Positions 8,607-17,881 of a stretch of DNA of 64,000 bases are shown here, piece after piece (within the stretch, counting starts at the first letter, position 1; each line of letters begins with the position of its first letter). The DNA comes from Streptomyces sp. NBC_00820 (GTDB lineage Bacteria > Actinomycetota > Actinomycetes > Streptomycetales > Streptomycetaceae). The translations under genes were made by a program, and so were the position numbers. The stretch covers positions 4,568,501 through 4,632,500 of the forward strand of contig NZ_CP108882.1 of the NCBI RefSeq assembly GCF_036347055.1. The letters are read 5' to 3'. The notes beneath the pieces were generated by a model. That model had not been told where the DNA came from, did not search any database, and saw nothing but the letters and a program-made list of their open reading frames with translations.

Positions 8607-10445
8607 TCAGGCCGCTCTGACGTCGCGTTCCGCGACGGCGTGGGCGCAGGGGCGCTCGGGGGCCTTCCCGCGCCGGCGCAGGAATCGGGGCAGCGGGAGG
8701 GCGAGGTCGACGAAGCCCTCCGCCTGCATGGCGGCGAAGCCGATGCGGGGCAGGTCGGCCGAGGCGCGGTAGACGACGAAGCGCGGTTCCCAGCGGGGCT
8801 GGAACTTGGCGTTGAACTTGTACAGCGACTCGATCTGGAACCAGCGGGAGAGGAACACCAGCAGTCCGCGCCAGGCGCGCAGCACCGGACCCGCGCCGAT
8901 CTTCTCCCCGCGCGCGAGGGCGGAACGGAACATCGCGAAGTTGAGCGAGACCCGGGTGACGCCGAACTTCGGGGCGGCCTGCAGGGCGGCGACGATGAGC
9001 AGTTCGTTCATGCCGGGGTCGGCGGCGCGGTCGCGGCGCATGAGGTCCAGCGAGACGCCGTCCTCGCCCCAGGGCACGAAGTGCAGCACCGCCTTCAGGT
9101 CGCCGTACTCGCCGGGCCGGTCGTCCCGCTTGTGGGCGGTGGCGATGAGGCAGTCGCCGTCGGTGGGGTCGCCGATGCGGCCGAGCGCCATCGAGAAGCC
9201 GCGCTCGGTGTCGGTGCCGCGCCAGTCCTCGGCGGCCCGGCGGACGCGCTCCAGTTCGGCCTCGCCCAGGTCACGGATGCGCCGCACCCGGGTTTCGTAG
9301 CCGGCCCGCTCGATGCGCTTGACCATCTGTCGTACGTTGCGCATCGCGCGTCCGGCGAGCGAGAAATCCGCCACGTCGACCACCGCCTCGTCGCCCAGTT
9401 CCAGCGCGTCCAGGCCGGTCTCGCGGGTCCAGACCTCGCCGCCCGTCTCCGAGCAGCCCATGACCGCCGGGGTCCAGGAGTGGGCCTTGGCCTCGTCCAT
9501 GAAGCGCTCGATGGCGCCCGGCCACGCCTCGACGTCGCCGATGGGGTCGCCGCTGGCGAGCATGACGCCGCTGACCACGCGATAGGTGACGGCGGCCTTG
9601 CCGCTGGGCGAGAAGACGACCGCCTTGTCGCGGCGCAGCGCGAAGTGGCCGAGGGAGTCGCGGCGGCCGTGCCTGTCCAGCAGGGCACGCAGCCGGGACT
9701 CGTCCTCCTCGGTGAGGCGGGCGGCCGGGTGCTCGGGGCGGAAGGCCAGGTAGACGGTGGTGACCGCGGTCAGCCAGCCGAGCGCGCCGAGGGAGAAGGC
9801 GACCGTCCAGGAGGTGCTGCCCTGGTAGTCCACCGGGCCCTCGAAGCCGAACAGCCCGTACAGGACGTGGGTGAGCCGGTCGGCCAGACTCGGGTCGCCG
9901 ATCGTCCGGTCCGGGTGGACGCTGACGATGACCAGTCCGAGGACGAGGGAACCGGCGCTCATGAGGACGAGGTTGGCGAGTGCCCGCCAGCGGCTGCGCG
10001 GGTCGGGCAGCGCCGCGAACTCGTCGCGGTGGCGCAGCAGCGGCGCCAGGAGCGCCGCCGAGATGAGCATGCCGATGAGCGAGTGCCGGTACACGAACTC
10101 CGCCGCGGCACCGGCCGGCAGCAGCGCGACCGCGGCGCGCCAGGCCCGGCGCTTGCGCCGCTTGAGTCCGTGCGCGAGCAGCAGCAACAGCACTCCGGCG
10201 CTGAGGGAGAGCGCGGCCGCGAAGGGCCCGAAGGACCCGGGCAGCACTTCGGCGATGGCGTGCATGCGGCTGTGACGGAAGCGCGGGAACACGCCCGCGG
10301 CGATGTCCAGGACGCCCACGAGGGCGCACGCCCTGGCGACGACGGCGGGGACGGCTTCGGGGCGCGGGCCGCGCAGCATGCGCCGCGCCCGGCTTGATCG
10401 GCCCGGAACCCCGCCCGACATTTCCGCATCTATCCTGACAGACAT
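8607..10445 (-). CDS. DUF2156 / phosphatidylglycerol lysyltransferase-domain membrane protein
   Basis: The ~612-residue protein has an N-terminal block of six or so membrane helices (about residues 35-250) and a cytoplasmic DUF2156 domain (about 265-590) with a tandem GNAT fold, as in MprF and the N-terminal part of mycobacterial LysX. Such proteins move an aminoacyl group from tRNA to phosphatidylglycerol or another lipid. Marks include GKAAVTYRVVSGVMLASGDPIGD, the FMDEAKAHSW stretch, and the RGFSMALGR and VSLDLMRRD segments. The substrate is not predictable. ATG 10445 is preferred; in-frame starts at 10496 and 10421 are alternatives. No lysyl-tRNA synthetase domain is fused, unlike LysX. 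Divergent from the esterase gene. Confidence 0.85.
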   Translation of the reverse strand: MSVRIDAEMSGGVPGRSSRARRMLRGPRPEAVPAVVARACALVGVLDIAAGVFPRFRHSRMHAIAEVLPGSFGPFAAALSLSAGVLLLLLAHGLKRRKRRAWRAAVALLPAGAAAEFVYRHSLIGMLISAALLAPLLRHRDEFAALPDPRSRWRALANLVLMSAGSLVLGLVIVSVHPDRTIGDPSLADRLTHVLYGLFGFEGPVDYQGSTSWTVAFSLGALGWLTAVTTVYLAFRPEHPAARLTEEDESRLRALLDRHGRRDSLGHFALRRDKAVVFSPSGKAAVTYRVVSGVMLASGDPIGDVEAWPGAIERFMDEAKAHSWTPAVMGCSETGGEVWTRETGLDALELGDEAVVDVADFSLAGRAMRNVRQMVKRIERAGYETRVRRIRDLGEAELERVRRAAEDWRGTDTERGFSMALGRIGDPTDGDCLIATAHKRDDRPGEYGDLKAVLHFVPWGEDGVSLDLMRRDRAADPGMNELLIVAALQAAPKFGVTRVSLNFAMFRSALARGEKIGAGPVLRAWRGLLVFLSRWFQIESLYKFNAKFQPRWEPRFVVYRASADLPRIGFAAMQAEGFVDLALPLPRFLRRRGKAPERPCAHAVAERDVRAA

Positions 10446-10649
10446 CGCATCCCGTAGTTCTGCGAGAGAGCTTGAAACCCGGTGCCGATCGGGCATCCGG
10501 CGACATTGCGCCCTCTAGGACGGTGTCTCGGGGAGAGAGGTTCACTCCCCTCCGGAAAGTCGGGTCAAAGGCCAAGGAAAGCCTCGGGCAAGTCCTCGCG
10601 AAGAAGTGTGGGCGGGTCACGGGCCAAGAGCGCGGACAGGAAACAGCCC

Positions 10650-11777
10650 ATGGGTCTCACGAGCAACAAAGTGCTGGCGCTGGCGGTCGTCGTCGCCGTG
10701 GCGCTGTTCGTCGCCACGGTGTGGCTCTGGCCGCGGCTGGCCCGGCGGAGCTGGCGGGCCGTCGGCGGCCGCGTCGGGCTCCTGCTCGCCACCCAGCTGG
10801 CACTCTTCTGTTCCCTGGGGATCGCCGCGAACCAGGGTTTCGGCTTCTACGCGAGCTGGGCGGACCTGTTCGGCAGGGAGACCGGCCAGGGTGTCGTCGT
10901 CGACCACGCGGGGGACGGCGGCCGGGGCGGTCCGGTCGAGGTGCTGTCCAGCTCCCTGGTGCAGGGGGTGAACGGTTCCCGGGCGCGGACGGCCGGGCAG
11001 GTCCAGCAGGTCGACATCGTGGGCCGCAGGACCCGCATCGCCACTCCGGCGTACGTCTATCTGCCGCCGGAGTACTTCCAGCCGCAGTACCGCACGCGTA
11101 CGTTCCCCGTGGCCGTCGTACTGACCGGCTATCCCGGTACCGCTCAGGCGCTGGTGACCAAGCTGCACTATCCGCGTACGGCGCAGACGCTGGCCAGGAG
11201 CGGCCGGATGCAGCCGATGATCCTGGTGATGCTGCGGCCGACCGTGGCGCCCCCGCGGGACACCGAGTGCGTGGACATCCCCCACGGCCCGCAGACGGAG
11301 ACCTTCTTCGCCAAGGATCTGCCCGAGGCCGTCCTCGCGCACTACCGGGTGGGCAGGCGGGCCGGCAGCTGGGGCATCGTCGGCGACTCGACCGGCGGCT
11401 ACTGCGCGCTGAAGCTCGCGATGCACCACCCGGACGTCTACGCGGCCGGTGCCGGTCTGTCGCCGTACTACAGAGCACCGATCGATCCCACGACCGGTGA
11501 CCTCTTCCACGGTGACGCGAACCTGCGGAATCGAGCCGACCTGTGGTGGCTCCTGCGCAACGAGCCTGCGCCGGACACGTCGCTGCTCGTCACCAGCAGC
11601 AGGGTCGGCGAGCACAACTACAAGGACACGCTCGGATTCATACAGCGCGTGCAGGCCACGCACCGGACCAGGATCTCCTCGATCATCCTCGACAGCGGCG
11701 GGCACAACTTCAACACCTGGAGGCGCGAGATCCCGCCGACACTGCAGTGGCTCAGCGGGCGGTTGGTCGACCGGTGA
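10650..11777 (+). CDS. Membrane-anchored alpha/beta-hydrolase esterase (esterase D / mycolyltransferase-like)
   Basis: The 375-residue protein begins with two hydrophobic helices (about 8-28 and 41-60), then an extracytoplasmic alpha/beta-hydrolase domain of the putative-esterase type. The nucleophile elbow is GDSTGG with Ser247, and the probable catalytic His is in DSGGHNFNTW near the end; the PAYVYLPPEYF and FPVAVVLTGYPG strands fit the fold. Relatives include the antigen-85-like and esterase D families, but the substrate is unknown. ATG 10650 follows AGGAAA at good spacing. Divergent from the DUF2156 gene, so the two may share a control region at 10446-10649. Confidence 0.82.
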   Translation: MGLTSNKVLALAVVVAVALFVATVWLWPRLARRSWRAVGGRVGLLLATQLALFCSLGIAANQGFGFYASWADLFGRETGQGVVVDHAGDGGRGGPVEVLSSSLVQGVNGSRARTAGQVQQVDIVGRRTRIATPAYVYLPPEYFQPQYRTRTFPVAVVLTGYPGTAQALVTKLHYPRTAQTLARSGRMQPMILVMLRPTVAPPRDTECVDIPHGPQTETFFAKDLPEAVLAHYRVGRRAGSWGIVGDSTGGYCALKLAMHHPDVYAAGAGLSPYYRAPIDPTTGDLFHGDANLRNRADLWWLLRNEPAPDTSLLVTSSRVGEHNYKDTLGFIQRVQATHRTRISSIILDSGGHNFNTWRREIPPTLQWLSGRLVDR

Positions 11778-11861
11778 ACCGAGGGGCATCCGATGCTCCG
11801 TGAACCTCGTGGTGTGGCTGTCTTTTTACGGTGCGGGGGCCCACGGTTCGCCTACGCGCGG

Positions 11862-11867
11862 TAAGTT
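11862..11867 (+). promoter_or_regulatory. -10 box of the coiled-coil gene (leaderless)
   Basis: TAAGTT lies 7 bases before ATG 11875. Confidence 0.5.
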
Positions 11868-11874
11868 TCTGGCC

Positions 11875-13275
11875 ATGCCACGTGGACGCCACCGCCATTC
11901 CCCGCCTTTGCACCGGCTGTTGCCCTCCTCGGTGATCGCTGGTGTCTCCGTCGTCTGCGCGCTGGGTCCTTGGGTGTTCTCCGAGGTCACGTTGGTGCGC
12001 GTGACGGCCGCGATCGCCGCGCTGACGGCGGTCGCCGGCGCGGTCGTGATGCGCCGCTGGGACGCGGAGGCGGGCAGGCAGGTCGCCGACCTCACGCGCG
12101 CGCGTGCCGGCGACGAGTGGCGCTTCGAGGAGCGGGTCGCCGAACTGGAGGCCGACCTGGAGGAGTCGCGCGAGCTGCGCACCAAGCTGGAACAGCGGCT
12201 GCGCGCCAAGCACACGGAGCTGGCCCGGCTGCGCAACGAGCACGCGTCCCTGCTGCGCCGCTACGCCACCGCGGAGACCGAGCGCGCGAGCGCCCTGGAG
12301 GGGCGCCGACTGCTGGAGATCGAGTCCACGGAGCCGTCCGGCACGCTCGCACTGCCTCCGGCGCCGACCGCGGAATCGGAGCTTTCGGAGGAAGAGCTGA
12401 CGGAGTCTTCGGAGACGGAGACGGCAGTCGCTGGTACGGCGGTTGACTCCGACTCAGACTCCGACGCCGAGTCCGAGTCCCGCGCGGTGTTCTCGTCCGA
12501 GGGCGCGCGGCTCTACCTGCGTGCGGCCGGAGCGCTGGCCCGCTTCGGCCGGAACGCGTCCGCCGAGGCGGAAGCGGAGCCTGTGGAGTCCGCGGAGTTC
12601 GTGGAGTCCGAGGCGGCGGAACCGGTGTCGGTCACGTCCGAGTCCGCTGAGACGGTTCCCGCCGAGACCGCTCTCGCCGAGACTCCGGCTGCCGAGACCC
12701 CGGCCGCCGAGGCTGTGCCCGCGGAGCCCGAGGCCGTTGCCAAAGGGGTTGAGGGCGACCGCGTTCCGGAAGCCGTGACAGACGGTCCCGTCGCTTCCCC
12801 GGCCGAGGATGCTGCGCAGTCCGCGCAGTCCGCGCACTTTGCGCAGGAGAGCGAGGGGCCTGAGGCGGCCGGTATGGCCGAAGTGGCTGAAGTGACTGAA
12901 ATAGCCGAAGAAGTGGCCGTTGTGGCGCCGCCCGCCGCGCCCGCCAGGTCCCAGGGCCGGCAGCCCGCCGGGCACTTCACGGTCCCGACCGCGGTGGCCG
13001 TCGTACCCGCGGCGCCCGCCCGGCGCCCGTTCGTCGAGGGCGGGTTCGACTTCTTCGGCACGCAGAAGGAGTCCGCCCCGGGGGATGCCGTGCGCAACGA
13101 GGACCTCGCGGGCGGCGTCGGCCAGGAGGCGCTGGCGCTGCACAAGGCCGGGAACGAGGCCGGGTTCAAGCCCGTCCGCGCCGGGGCGCTGGGCGTCGGC
13201 CAGGTCATCGACCTGACCGCGCACGACGAGACGGAGCAGATCGACGTGCAGCGGCTGCGTGGCGCGGCCTCCTGA
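11875..13275 (+). CDS. Membrane-anchored coiled-coil protein with an acidic low-complexity region
   Basis: The 466-residue protein starts with two membrane helices (about 19-36 and 40-58), followed by a long coiled coil (about 62-150, with heptads such as EERVAELEADLEESRELRTK). Residues ~155-330 are dominated by Glu, Ala, Ser and Thr, with DSDSDSDAESES and repeated AETPAAE units. The C-terminal ~130 residues are better structured (GGFDFFGTQKE; GAGALGVGQVIDLTAHDE type). It is a Streptomyces-type conserved hypothetical; I recognise no enzymatic domain. The layout suggests a cytoplasmic scaffold or structural protein hanging from the membrane. Start chosen at ATG 11875, where a -10-like TAAGTT is 7 bases upstream. 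Confidence 0.75.
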   Translation: MPRGRHRHSPPLHRLLPSSVIAGVSVVCALGPWVFSEVTLVRVTAAIAALTAVAGAVVMRRWDAEAGRQVADLTRARAGDEWRFEERVAELEADLEESRELRTKLEQRLRAKHTELARLRNEHASLLRRYATAETERASALEGRRLLEIESTEPSGTLALPPAPTAESELSEEELTESSETETAVAGTAVDSDSDSDAESESRAVFSSEGARLYLRAAGALARFGRNASAEAEAEPVESAEFVESEAAEPVSVTSESAETVPAETALAETPAAETPAAEAVPAEPEAVAKGVEGDRVPEAVTDGPVASPAEDAAQSAQSAHFAQESEGPEAAGMAEVAEVTEIAEEVAVVAPPAAPARSQGRQPAGHFTVPTAVAVVPAAPARRPFVEGGFDFFGTQKESAPGDAVRNEDLAGGVGQEALALHKAGNEAGFKPVRAGALGVGQVIDLTAHDETEQIDVQRLRGAAS

Positions 13276-13289
13276 CCCGCAGGGACAGA

Positions 13290-13333
13290 CCCGAGAGCCC
13301 GGCCCTCCCGCAAGGGTGAGCCGGGCTCTCGGG
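13290..13333. terminator. Bidirectional terminator between convergent genes
   Basis: A perfect 14-bp stem (13290-13303 with 13320-13333, core CCGAGAGCCCGG) encloses a 16-base loop with its own small CCC/GGG pairing. It lies between two genes that end at 13275 (+) and 13356 (-). Confidence 0.8.
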
Positions 13334-13355
13334 CGTTCCGGGGGTTTGTTCCCGC

Positions 13356-14810
13356 TCAGGTCATCCAGCGGTCCGGGCGGGCTTCCCTGCGGCCGATGCG
13401 GGAGCGGTCCGCCTGGGCGTACAGCAGCAGCGCGGCCTCCTCGGCGTCCCGGATGCGGGCCGTGACGGTCTGGTCGGCCCCGTTGTCCACGTGGACGCCG
13501 GCGAGCCGCCACAGGCGCTCCCAGGGGCCCTGGGTGAGCCGTACGCTCTGCACCTTCGCGTGCGGGACGAGGGACAGACTGCGGCGCAGCAGGCCGTGCC
13601 GGGCCGCGAACACCGTTTCGGTGACCGCGAGTCCGTGGCCGCGCCACCACACCGGCACACACCACCCGGCCCGCCTCGGTGGCCGGGACAGCGACGCGGG
13701 CACGGTCACGCCGGGCAGCACGCGCGCGATGACCGACTCGGCCACCGCGCGCGGGGCGACCGGCACCAGTACCGAGCCCGCGGAGCCGGCGACGTCCAGC
13801 TCCACCCGTACCCAGCCGAGCCTGCGCCACAGCAGCGGCTCCACGATCCGCACGGTCTGCACCCGCCCCGGCGGCACCGTCTCGTGCGAGCGGTCGAGCA
13901 GCCCGTGGTCGATGTGCAGGCCGTCCGGGGACTCGGCCACCGTCCAGTCGTACTCGGTGACGTACCGTCCCACGCTGCTCGCGCCCGCCGCGCCGAGCAG
14001 CGGCAGGCCGGTCGCGAGGACGGTCCACACACTGTGGGTGGCGAGCCACAGCACCGGCGGTACGACGAGGGCGGCGGCCAGGGAGATCCAGGTGGCGCCC
14101 GTCAGCACCAGGGAGATCGCCAGCTTGCCCGGGGGCACGTGCAGCAGCTCGCGTGCCGGAGCCTCGCCGACCTCCTGTGCCGCCTCGGGCGTGAAACCCG
14201 CCGCGCGCGCGAGCAGCTCCGCGCGCAGGGCACGTGCCTCCCGCTCGCCCAGGAAGGCGAGTTCGTCCTTCTTCTCGGCCCCGACGACGTCTATCCGCAG
14301 CTTGGCGACGCCCGCCACGCGCGCGAGGAGCGGGCGGGTGACGTCGATCGCCTGGATGCGCTCCAGCCGGATGTGCGCGGTGCGCCGGAACAGCAGGCCG
14401 GTGCGGATGCGCAGTTCGGTACCGGTGACCGCGAAGTGCGTGAACCACCAGGACAGGAAGCCGTACAGGCCGGCCGCCGGGACCAGCACGCTGAGCCCGA
14501 CGAGGAGCATGGTGCCGGTCAGGCGTGTCAGCTGTTCCGTCGCGGCGTTCGGGTCGTGCACGGCCCATCCCGCGAGCACGGCGACCGGAGCCCATGCCCG
14601 CCGGAAGGGTGTGACGGGGTGCAGCCGGTGCTCGCGCACCTCTACGGCGGCCGGGCCCTCGGCGTGCGCGCTCGCGGCCTGTGCGTCCTGCGTGTCCTGT
14701 GCGTCCTGCGTATCCGCGTTCCCGTCCGTGCCTGGGCCCGTGTCCGCGTTGACGTCCGCGTTCACGTCCGCGTCCTTGCCGGTGCCCGGCGCCGGCACGG
14801 GCCCGGTCAC
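13356..14810 (-). CDS. bPH2 (DUF304) domain membrane protein, YdbT-like
   Basis: The 484-residue protein has paired membrane helices and three bacterial PH-like (bPH2/DUF304) modules, e.g. residues ~125-190 (LRIRTGLLFRRTAHIRLERIQ), ~290-345 (LHIDHGLLDRSHETVPPGRVQ) and ~395-465 (FAARHGLLRRSLSLVPHAKVQ). The repeated RTGLLxRxxxxxPxxRVQ pattern is the hallmark of YdbS/YdbT proteins. Their function is not settled; membrane-stress roles have been proposed in Bacillus. The first ~50 residues are a repetitive Asp/Ala/Gln-rich tail (DVNADVNADT, TQDAQDTQDAQ) encoded by short DNA repeats. Its ATG overlaps the stop of the YdbS-like gene upstream, so the two form an operon. Confidence 0.85.
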   Translation of the reverse strand: MTGPVPAPGTGKDADVNADVNADTGPGTDGNADTQDAQDTQDAQAASAHAEGPAAVEVREHRLHPVTPFRRAWAPVAVLAGWAVHDPNAATEQLTRLTGTMLLVGLSVLVPAAGLYGFLSWWFTHFAVTGTELRIRTGLLFRRTAHIRLERIQAIDVTRPLLARVAGVAKLRIDVVGAEKKDELAFLGEREARALRAELLARAAGFTPEAAQEVGEAPARELLHVPPGKLAISLVLTGATWISLAAALVVPPVLWLATHSVWTVLATGLPLLGAAGASSVGRYVTEYDWTVAESPDGLHIDHGLLDRSHETVPPGRVQTVRIVEPLLWRRLGWVRVELDVAGSAGSVLVPVAPRAVAESVIARVLPGVTVPASLSRPPRRAGWCVPVWWRGHGLAVTETVFAARHGLLRRSLSLVPHAKVQSVRLTQGPWERLWRLAGVHVDNGADQTVTARIRDAEEAALLLYAQADRSRIGRREARPDRWMT

Positions 14811-15310
14811 AGGCCGGCCGATCGGGCCTCGCCCAGCTCGGTGAGCCGGTCGCGCAGCCGTTCCGCCTCGGCCGGCTCCAGGCCCGGGATGGTCGCGTCG
14901 GTCGCGGCGGCCGCGGTGTGAAGCTGCACTCCGGCCAGCCCGAAGTACCGCTCGACCGGCCCGGAGGTGACCTCCACCAGCTGCATCCGGCCGTACGGCA
15001 CCACGGTCTCCTCACGCCACAGCACGCCCCGGCTGATCAGCAGGTCGTCGGCGCGTTCGGCGTACCGCCAGGAGCGCCAGTTGCGGCCGAGCAGCCACCA
15101 GCACCACACGGCCAGGGCGACGGGCAGCAGCGCGAAGGCCGCCCAGCCGGGCCCGGCGAGCAGGCCGAGCGGCAGCCCCACCGCGAGGGCGATCAGTACC
15201 GTCCACACCATCAGCAGCAGCCGGCGCATCCGCAGCAGACCGGGCGGCAGTCTCCGCCACGCCGGTGTGTCCGCGGTCGGCACGGTCGGTTCCGGGCTCC
15301 CCGTATCCAT
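14807..15310 (-). CDS. bPH2 (DUF304) domain membrane protein, YdbS-like
   Basis: The 167-residue protein has two membrane helices (about 28-47 and 52-72) and one PH-like module with [23 protein letters not shown]. It is the short partner of the longer gene that follows, as in the ydbS-ydbT pair; the two overlap by 4 bases. ATG 15310 is chosen: a longer frame would run into the divergent nuoD, and a -10-like TACGCT sits 6 bases upstream of 15310. Confidence 0.85.
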   Translation of the reverse strand: MDTGSPEPTVPTADTPAWRRLPPGLLRMRRLLLMVWTVLIALAVGLPLGLLAGPGWAAFALLPVALAVWCWWLLGRNWRSWRYAERADDLLISRGVLWREETVVPYGRMQLVEVTSGPVERYFGLAGVQLHTAAAATDATIPGLEPAEAERLRDRLTELGEARSAGL

Positions 15311-15316
15311 GGGGCC

Positions 15317-15322
15317 AGCGTA
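15317..15322 (-). promoter_or_regulatory. -10 box of the ydbS-like gene (leaderless)
   Basis: TACGCT on the reverse strand, 6 bases before ATG 15310. This also decides the start codon. Confidence 0.55.
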
Positions 15323-15341
15323 CGTAGGGGAGACTGGATCC

Positions 15342-16490
15342 ATGACTGCGACGGAGACCACGGTCGGCATCGGCGGTGCCGCCGAGAGCACCGACATGGT
15401 GCTCAACATCGGGCCCCAGCATCCGTCCACGCACGGTGTGCTGCGCCTTCGGCTCGTGCTGGACGGCGAGCGCATCCTGCGCGCGGAGCCGGTGATCGGC
15501 TACATGCACCGGGGCGCCGAGAAGCTCTTCGAGGCGCGCGACTACCGGCAGATCATCGTGCTCGCCAACCGCCACGACTGGCTGTCGGCGTTCTCCAACG
15601 AGCTGGGCGTCGTCCTCGCCGTGGAGCGGATGCTCGGCATGGAGGTGCCCGAGCGGGCGGTGTGGACGCGCACGCTGCTCGCCGAGCTGAACCGGGTGCT
15701 GAACCACCTGATGTTCCTCGGCTCCTACCCGCTGGAGCTGGGCGGGATCACGCCCATCTTCTACGCGTTCAACGAGCGCGAGGGGCTCCAGAACGTCATG
15801 GAGGAGGTCTCCGGCGGGCGCATGCACTACATGTTCAACCGGGTCGGCGGCCTCAAGGAGGACCTGCCGGACGGGTGGACCACACGCGCGCGCGGCGCTG
15901 TCGACGCCGTGCGCTCCCGCATGGGCGTCTTCGACGACCTGGTGCTCGGCAACGAGATCTTCCGCGGGCGTACCCGGGGAGTGGGCGTGCTCGCGTCCTC
16001 GGCCGTGCACGCCTACGGCGTGAGCGGGCCCGTCGCGCGCGCCTCGGGCGTCGACTTCGACCTGCGCCGTGACGAGCCGTACCTGGCGTACGGCGAGCTC
16101 CAGGACACGCTGAAGGTCGTCACCCGTGAGGAGGGCGACTGCCTCGCCCGCTTCGAGTGCCTGCTGGAGCAGACCCACAACGCCCTGGACCTCGCGAGCG
16201 CCTGTCTGGACCGGATCGCCGAACTGCCGCCCGGCCCGATCAACCAGCGTCTGCCCAAGGTGCTGAAGGCGCCCGAGGGGCACACCTACGCCTGGACCGA
16301 GAACCCGCTCGGGATCAACGGCTACTACCTGGTCAGCAAGGGTGAGAAGACGCCGTACCGGATGAAGCTGCGCTCGGCGTCGTACAACAACATCCAGGTG
16401 CTGAACGAGCTGCTGCCGGGGACGCTGGTGGCGGACATGGTGGCGATCCTGGGGTCGATGTTCTTCGTGGTCGGAGACATCGACAAGTAG
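15342..16490 (+). CDS. nuoD2: Orphan NADH-quinone oxidoreductase subunit D (NuoD2)
   Basis: The 382-residue protein is a 49-kDa-subunit homologue of respiratory complex I (NDUFS2/NuoD), which forms part of the quinone pocket. Family marks are [18 protein letters not shown] (residues 21-38), YMHRGAEKL (54-62), the [14 protein letters not shown] segment and the terminal [18 protein letters not shown]. No other nuo gene is nearby, so this is the orphan copy known in Streptomyces rather than part of the 14-gene cluster. Whether it enters a complex I variant or has a separate job cannot be told. ATG 15342 is preceded by AGGGGAGA at 15326-15333. It faces a MidA-type methyltransferase gene. Confidence 0.93.
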   Translation: MTATETTVGIGGAAESTDMVLNIGPQHPSTHGVLRLRLVLDGERILRAEPVIGYMHRGAEKLFEARDYRQIIVLANRHDWLSAFSNELGVVLAVERMLGMEVPERAVWTRTLLAELNRVLNHLMFLGSYPLELGGITPIFYAFNEREGLQNVMEEVSGGRMHYMFNRVGGLKEDLPDGWTTRARGAVDAVRSRMGVFDDLVLGNEIFRGRTRGVGVLASSAVHAYGVSGPVARASGVDFDLRRDEPYLAYGELQDTLKVVTREEGDCLARFECLLEQTHNALDLASACLDRIAELPPGPINQRLPKVLKAPEGHTYAWTENPLGINGYYLVSKGEKTPYRMKLRSASYNNIQVLNELLPGTLVADMVAILGSMFFVVGDIDK

Positions 16491-16518
16491 GGCCGCCCCC
16501 GGCCCCTCGAACGCGTCG

Positions 16519-16540
16519 GGGCCCGGCCCTTCCGGGGCCC
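16519..16540. terminator. GC hairpin between nuoD2 and the MidA-type gene
   Basis: GGGCCCGG (16519-16526) and CCGGGGCCC (16532-16540) pair with one bulged G around a 5-base loop between convergent genes. No U tract. Confidence 0.4.
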
Positions 16541-16548
16541 GGCCTCGC

Positions 16549-17763
16549 TCAGAGCAGCGGGTCGGGGATTCCCACCGGCTGGAGCAGCCAGCCGAAGTCG
16601 CCGAGGCCGCCCGGTGCGGTGAGCTCGGCGGCCTCGCCGGCGCTCGCGAGGGCGCGGACGTAGGCGGCGGGGTCGGTGGAGGCCAGCGCGAGCGGGGGGC
16701 GTGCGCCCGTGAGGTCCAGGGCGCGCAGGGCGTCGCGTTGCGTGAGCAGCCGGGCGGCGGGGAGCGTGCGCGCCGCCCCCTCGGGCTCGTCGGCATGTGC
16801 GCGCGCCGTACCTGCTGCTACCGCCGCCGCGCACGCGTCCAGCGCGACATGCGCCGTGATGTCGCACGACCCGTCCGGCACGGGCGCCGTCTCGCGCCCT
16901 TCCCGGAAGCCGGTGAGCGTGCCGAACGGAGGGCGCGCGTCCGCGCTGTGCGCGTAGTCCACGGCCACCGCGAGCCCCCGCGCCACCCGGTCCACGGCGT
17001 CGGCCCACGCCAGGTCCCTGGGCAGTCCGATCTCCGCGCGCAGCCCCTCCTCGGCCGGCAGCGGCCACCACCGCGCCAGCCAGTCGGCCGCGGGGCCCGT
17101 CACGGGCTCCCCGAGCCGCTCGCCGCCGTCCGTCCCGGTCAGCACCAGCCGGGCCGCCCCCGAGGCGTCCACCTCGGCGACGTCCACGGGGACGTTGTCC
17201 AGCCACTCGTTGGCGAAGAGCAGCCCGGTCACCGCCCGCGGGGGTGTGCTCAGCCAGGTGATCCGCTCGTCCAGGCCGGCCGGACGGGCGGCGATCTCCA
17301 CGGCGTACCCGCGCACGCGGGCGGCCACGTCGGCCGGGAGGGCGGCGAGGACGCCGGCGACCAGCTCGCCCCGCCCGGCCCCCATGTCGACGAAGTCCAG
17401 CGTGTCCGGGTGCCCCAGCGCCTCGTCGACCCGGCACAGCAGCCTGGCCACGGCGGCGGCGAACAGCGGGGAGGCGTGCACGGACGTGCGGAAGTGCCCG
17501 GCCGGGCCCTCGGGGCGCCGGTAGAAGCCACCGGGCCCGTACAGCGCGGCCTCGGTCGCGGCCCGCCAGCCGCGCGCGCCTTCCGGTACGGCCTCGACGT
17601 CTCCCGCGGCCTCGACGCCCCCCGCGGTCCCGCGCGTCTCCGCCGTCCCGCCCTGCCCCGCCGTCCCGCCCTGCCCCACCGTCCTGGTCTCCCGCGCCGT
17701 GCCGGTCTCCCGTGCCGCGCCGGTGTTCCCCGTCCCCGTGTCCCTCGCCGTCTCATCCGTCAC
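16549..17763 (-). CDS. MidA/NDUFAF7-type (DUF185) SAM-dependent methyltransferase
   Basis: The 404-residue protein carries an N-terminal ~60-residue Gly/Thr/Glu-rich repeat tail ([20 protein letters not shown]) and then a DUF185 methyltransferase domain: [18 protein letters not shown], the SAM-binding [17 protein letters not shown] (about 125-141), [15 protein letters not shown], and [20 protein letters not shown] with the [11 protein letters not shown] segment. In mitochondria the homologue NDUFAF7 methylates an arginine of NDUFS2, the counterpart of NuoD. This gene converges on nuoD2, 58 bases away, so NuoD2 is a reasonable candidate substrate. GTG 17763 has TAGTCT 6 bases upstream and is probably leaderless. 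Confidence 0.85.
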   Translation of the reverse strand: MTDETARDTGTGNTGAARETGTARETRTVGQGGTAGQGGTAETRGTAGGVEAAGDVEAVPEGARGWRAATEAALYGPGGFYRRPEGPAGHFRTSVHASPLFAAAVARLLCRVDEALGHPDTLDFVDMGAGRGELVAGVLAALPADVAARVRGYAVEIAARPAGLDERITWLSTPPRAVTGLLFANEWLDNVPVDVAEVDASGAARLVLTGTDGGERLGEPVTGPAADWLARWWPLPAEEGLRAEIGLPRDLAWADAVDRVARGLAVAVDYAHSADARPPFGTLTGFREGRETAPVPDGSCDITAHVALDACAAAVAAGTARAHADEPEGAARTLPAARLLTQRDALRALDLTGARPPLALASTDPAAYVRALASAGEAAELTAPGGLGDFGWLLQPVGIPDPLL

Positions 17764-17769
17764 TGGGAC

Positions 17770-17775
17770 AGACTA
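17770..17775 (-). promoter_or_regulatory. -10 box of the MidA-type gene (leaderless)
   Basis: TAGTCT on the reverse strand, 6 bases before GTG 17763. Confidence 0.6.
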
Positions 17776-17868
17776 GGCACACAGGTGATCACGGCCTCCA
17801 CCTTGCGGAGTACGCGGGCGAGACACGGATCGGTCCTCCGGTTGACCCCTGCACACATCCGGTTTCCC

Positions 17869-17874
17869 TACCCT
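17869..17874 (+). promoter_or_regulatory. -10 box of the histidine kinase gene (leaderless)
   Basis: TACCCT lies 7 bases before GTG 17882; no Shine-Dalgarno sequence is visible. Confidence 0.5.
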
Positions 17875-17881
17875 GGGTTAC

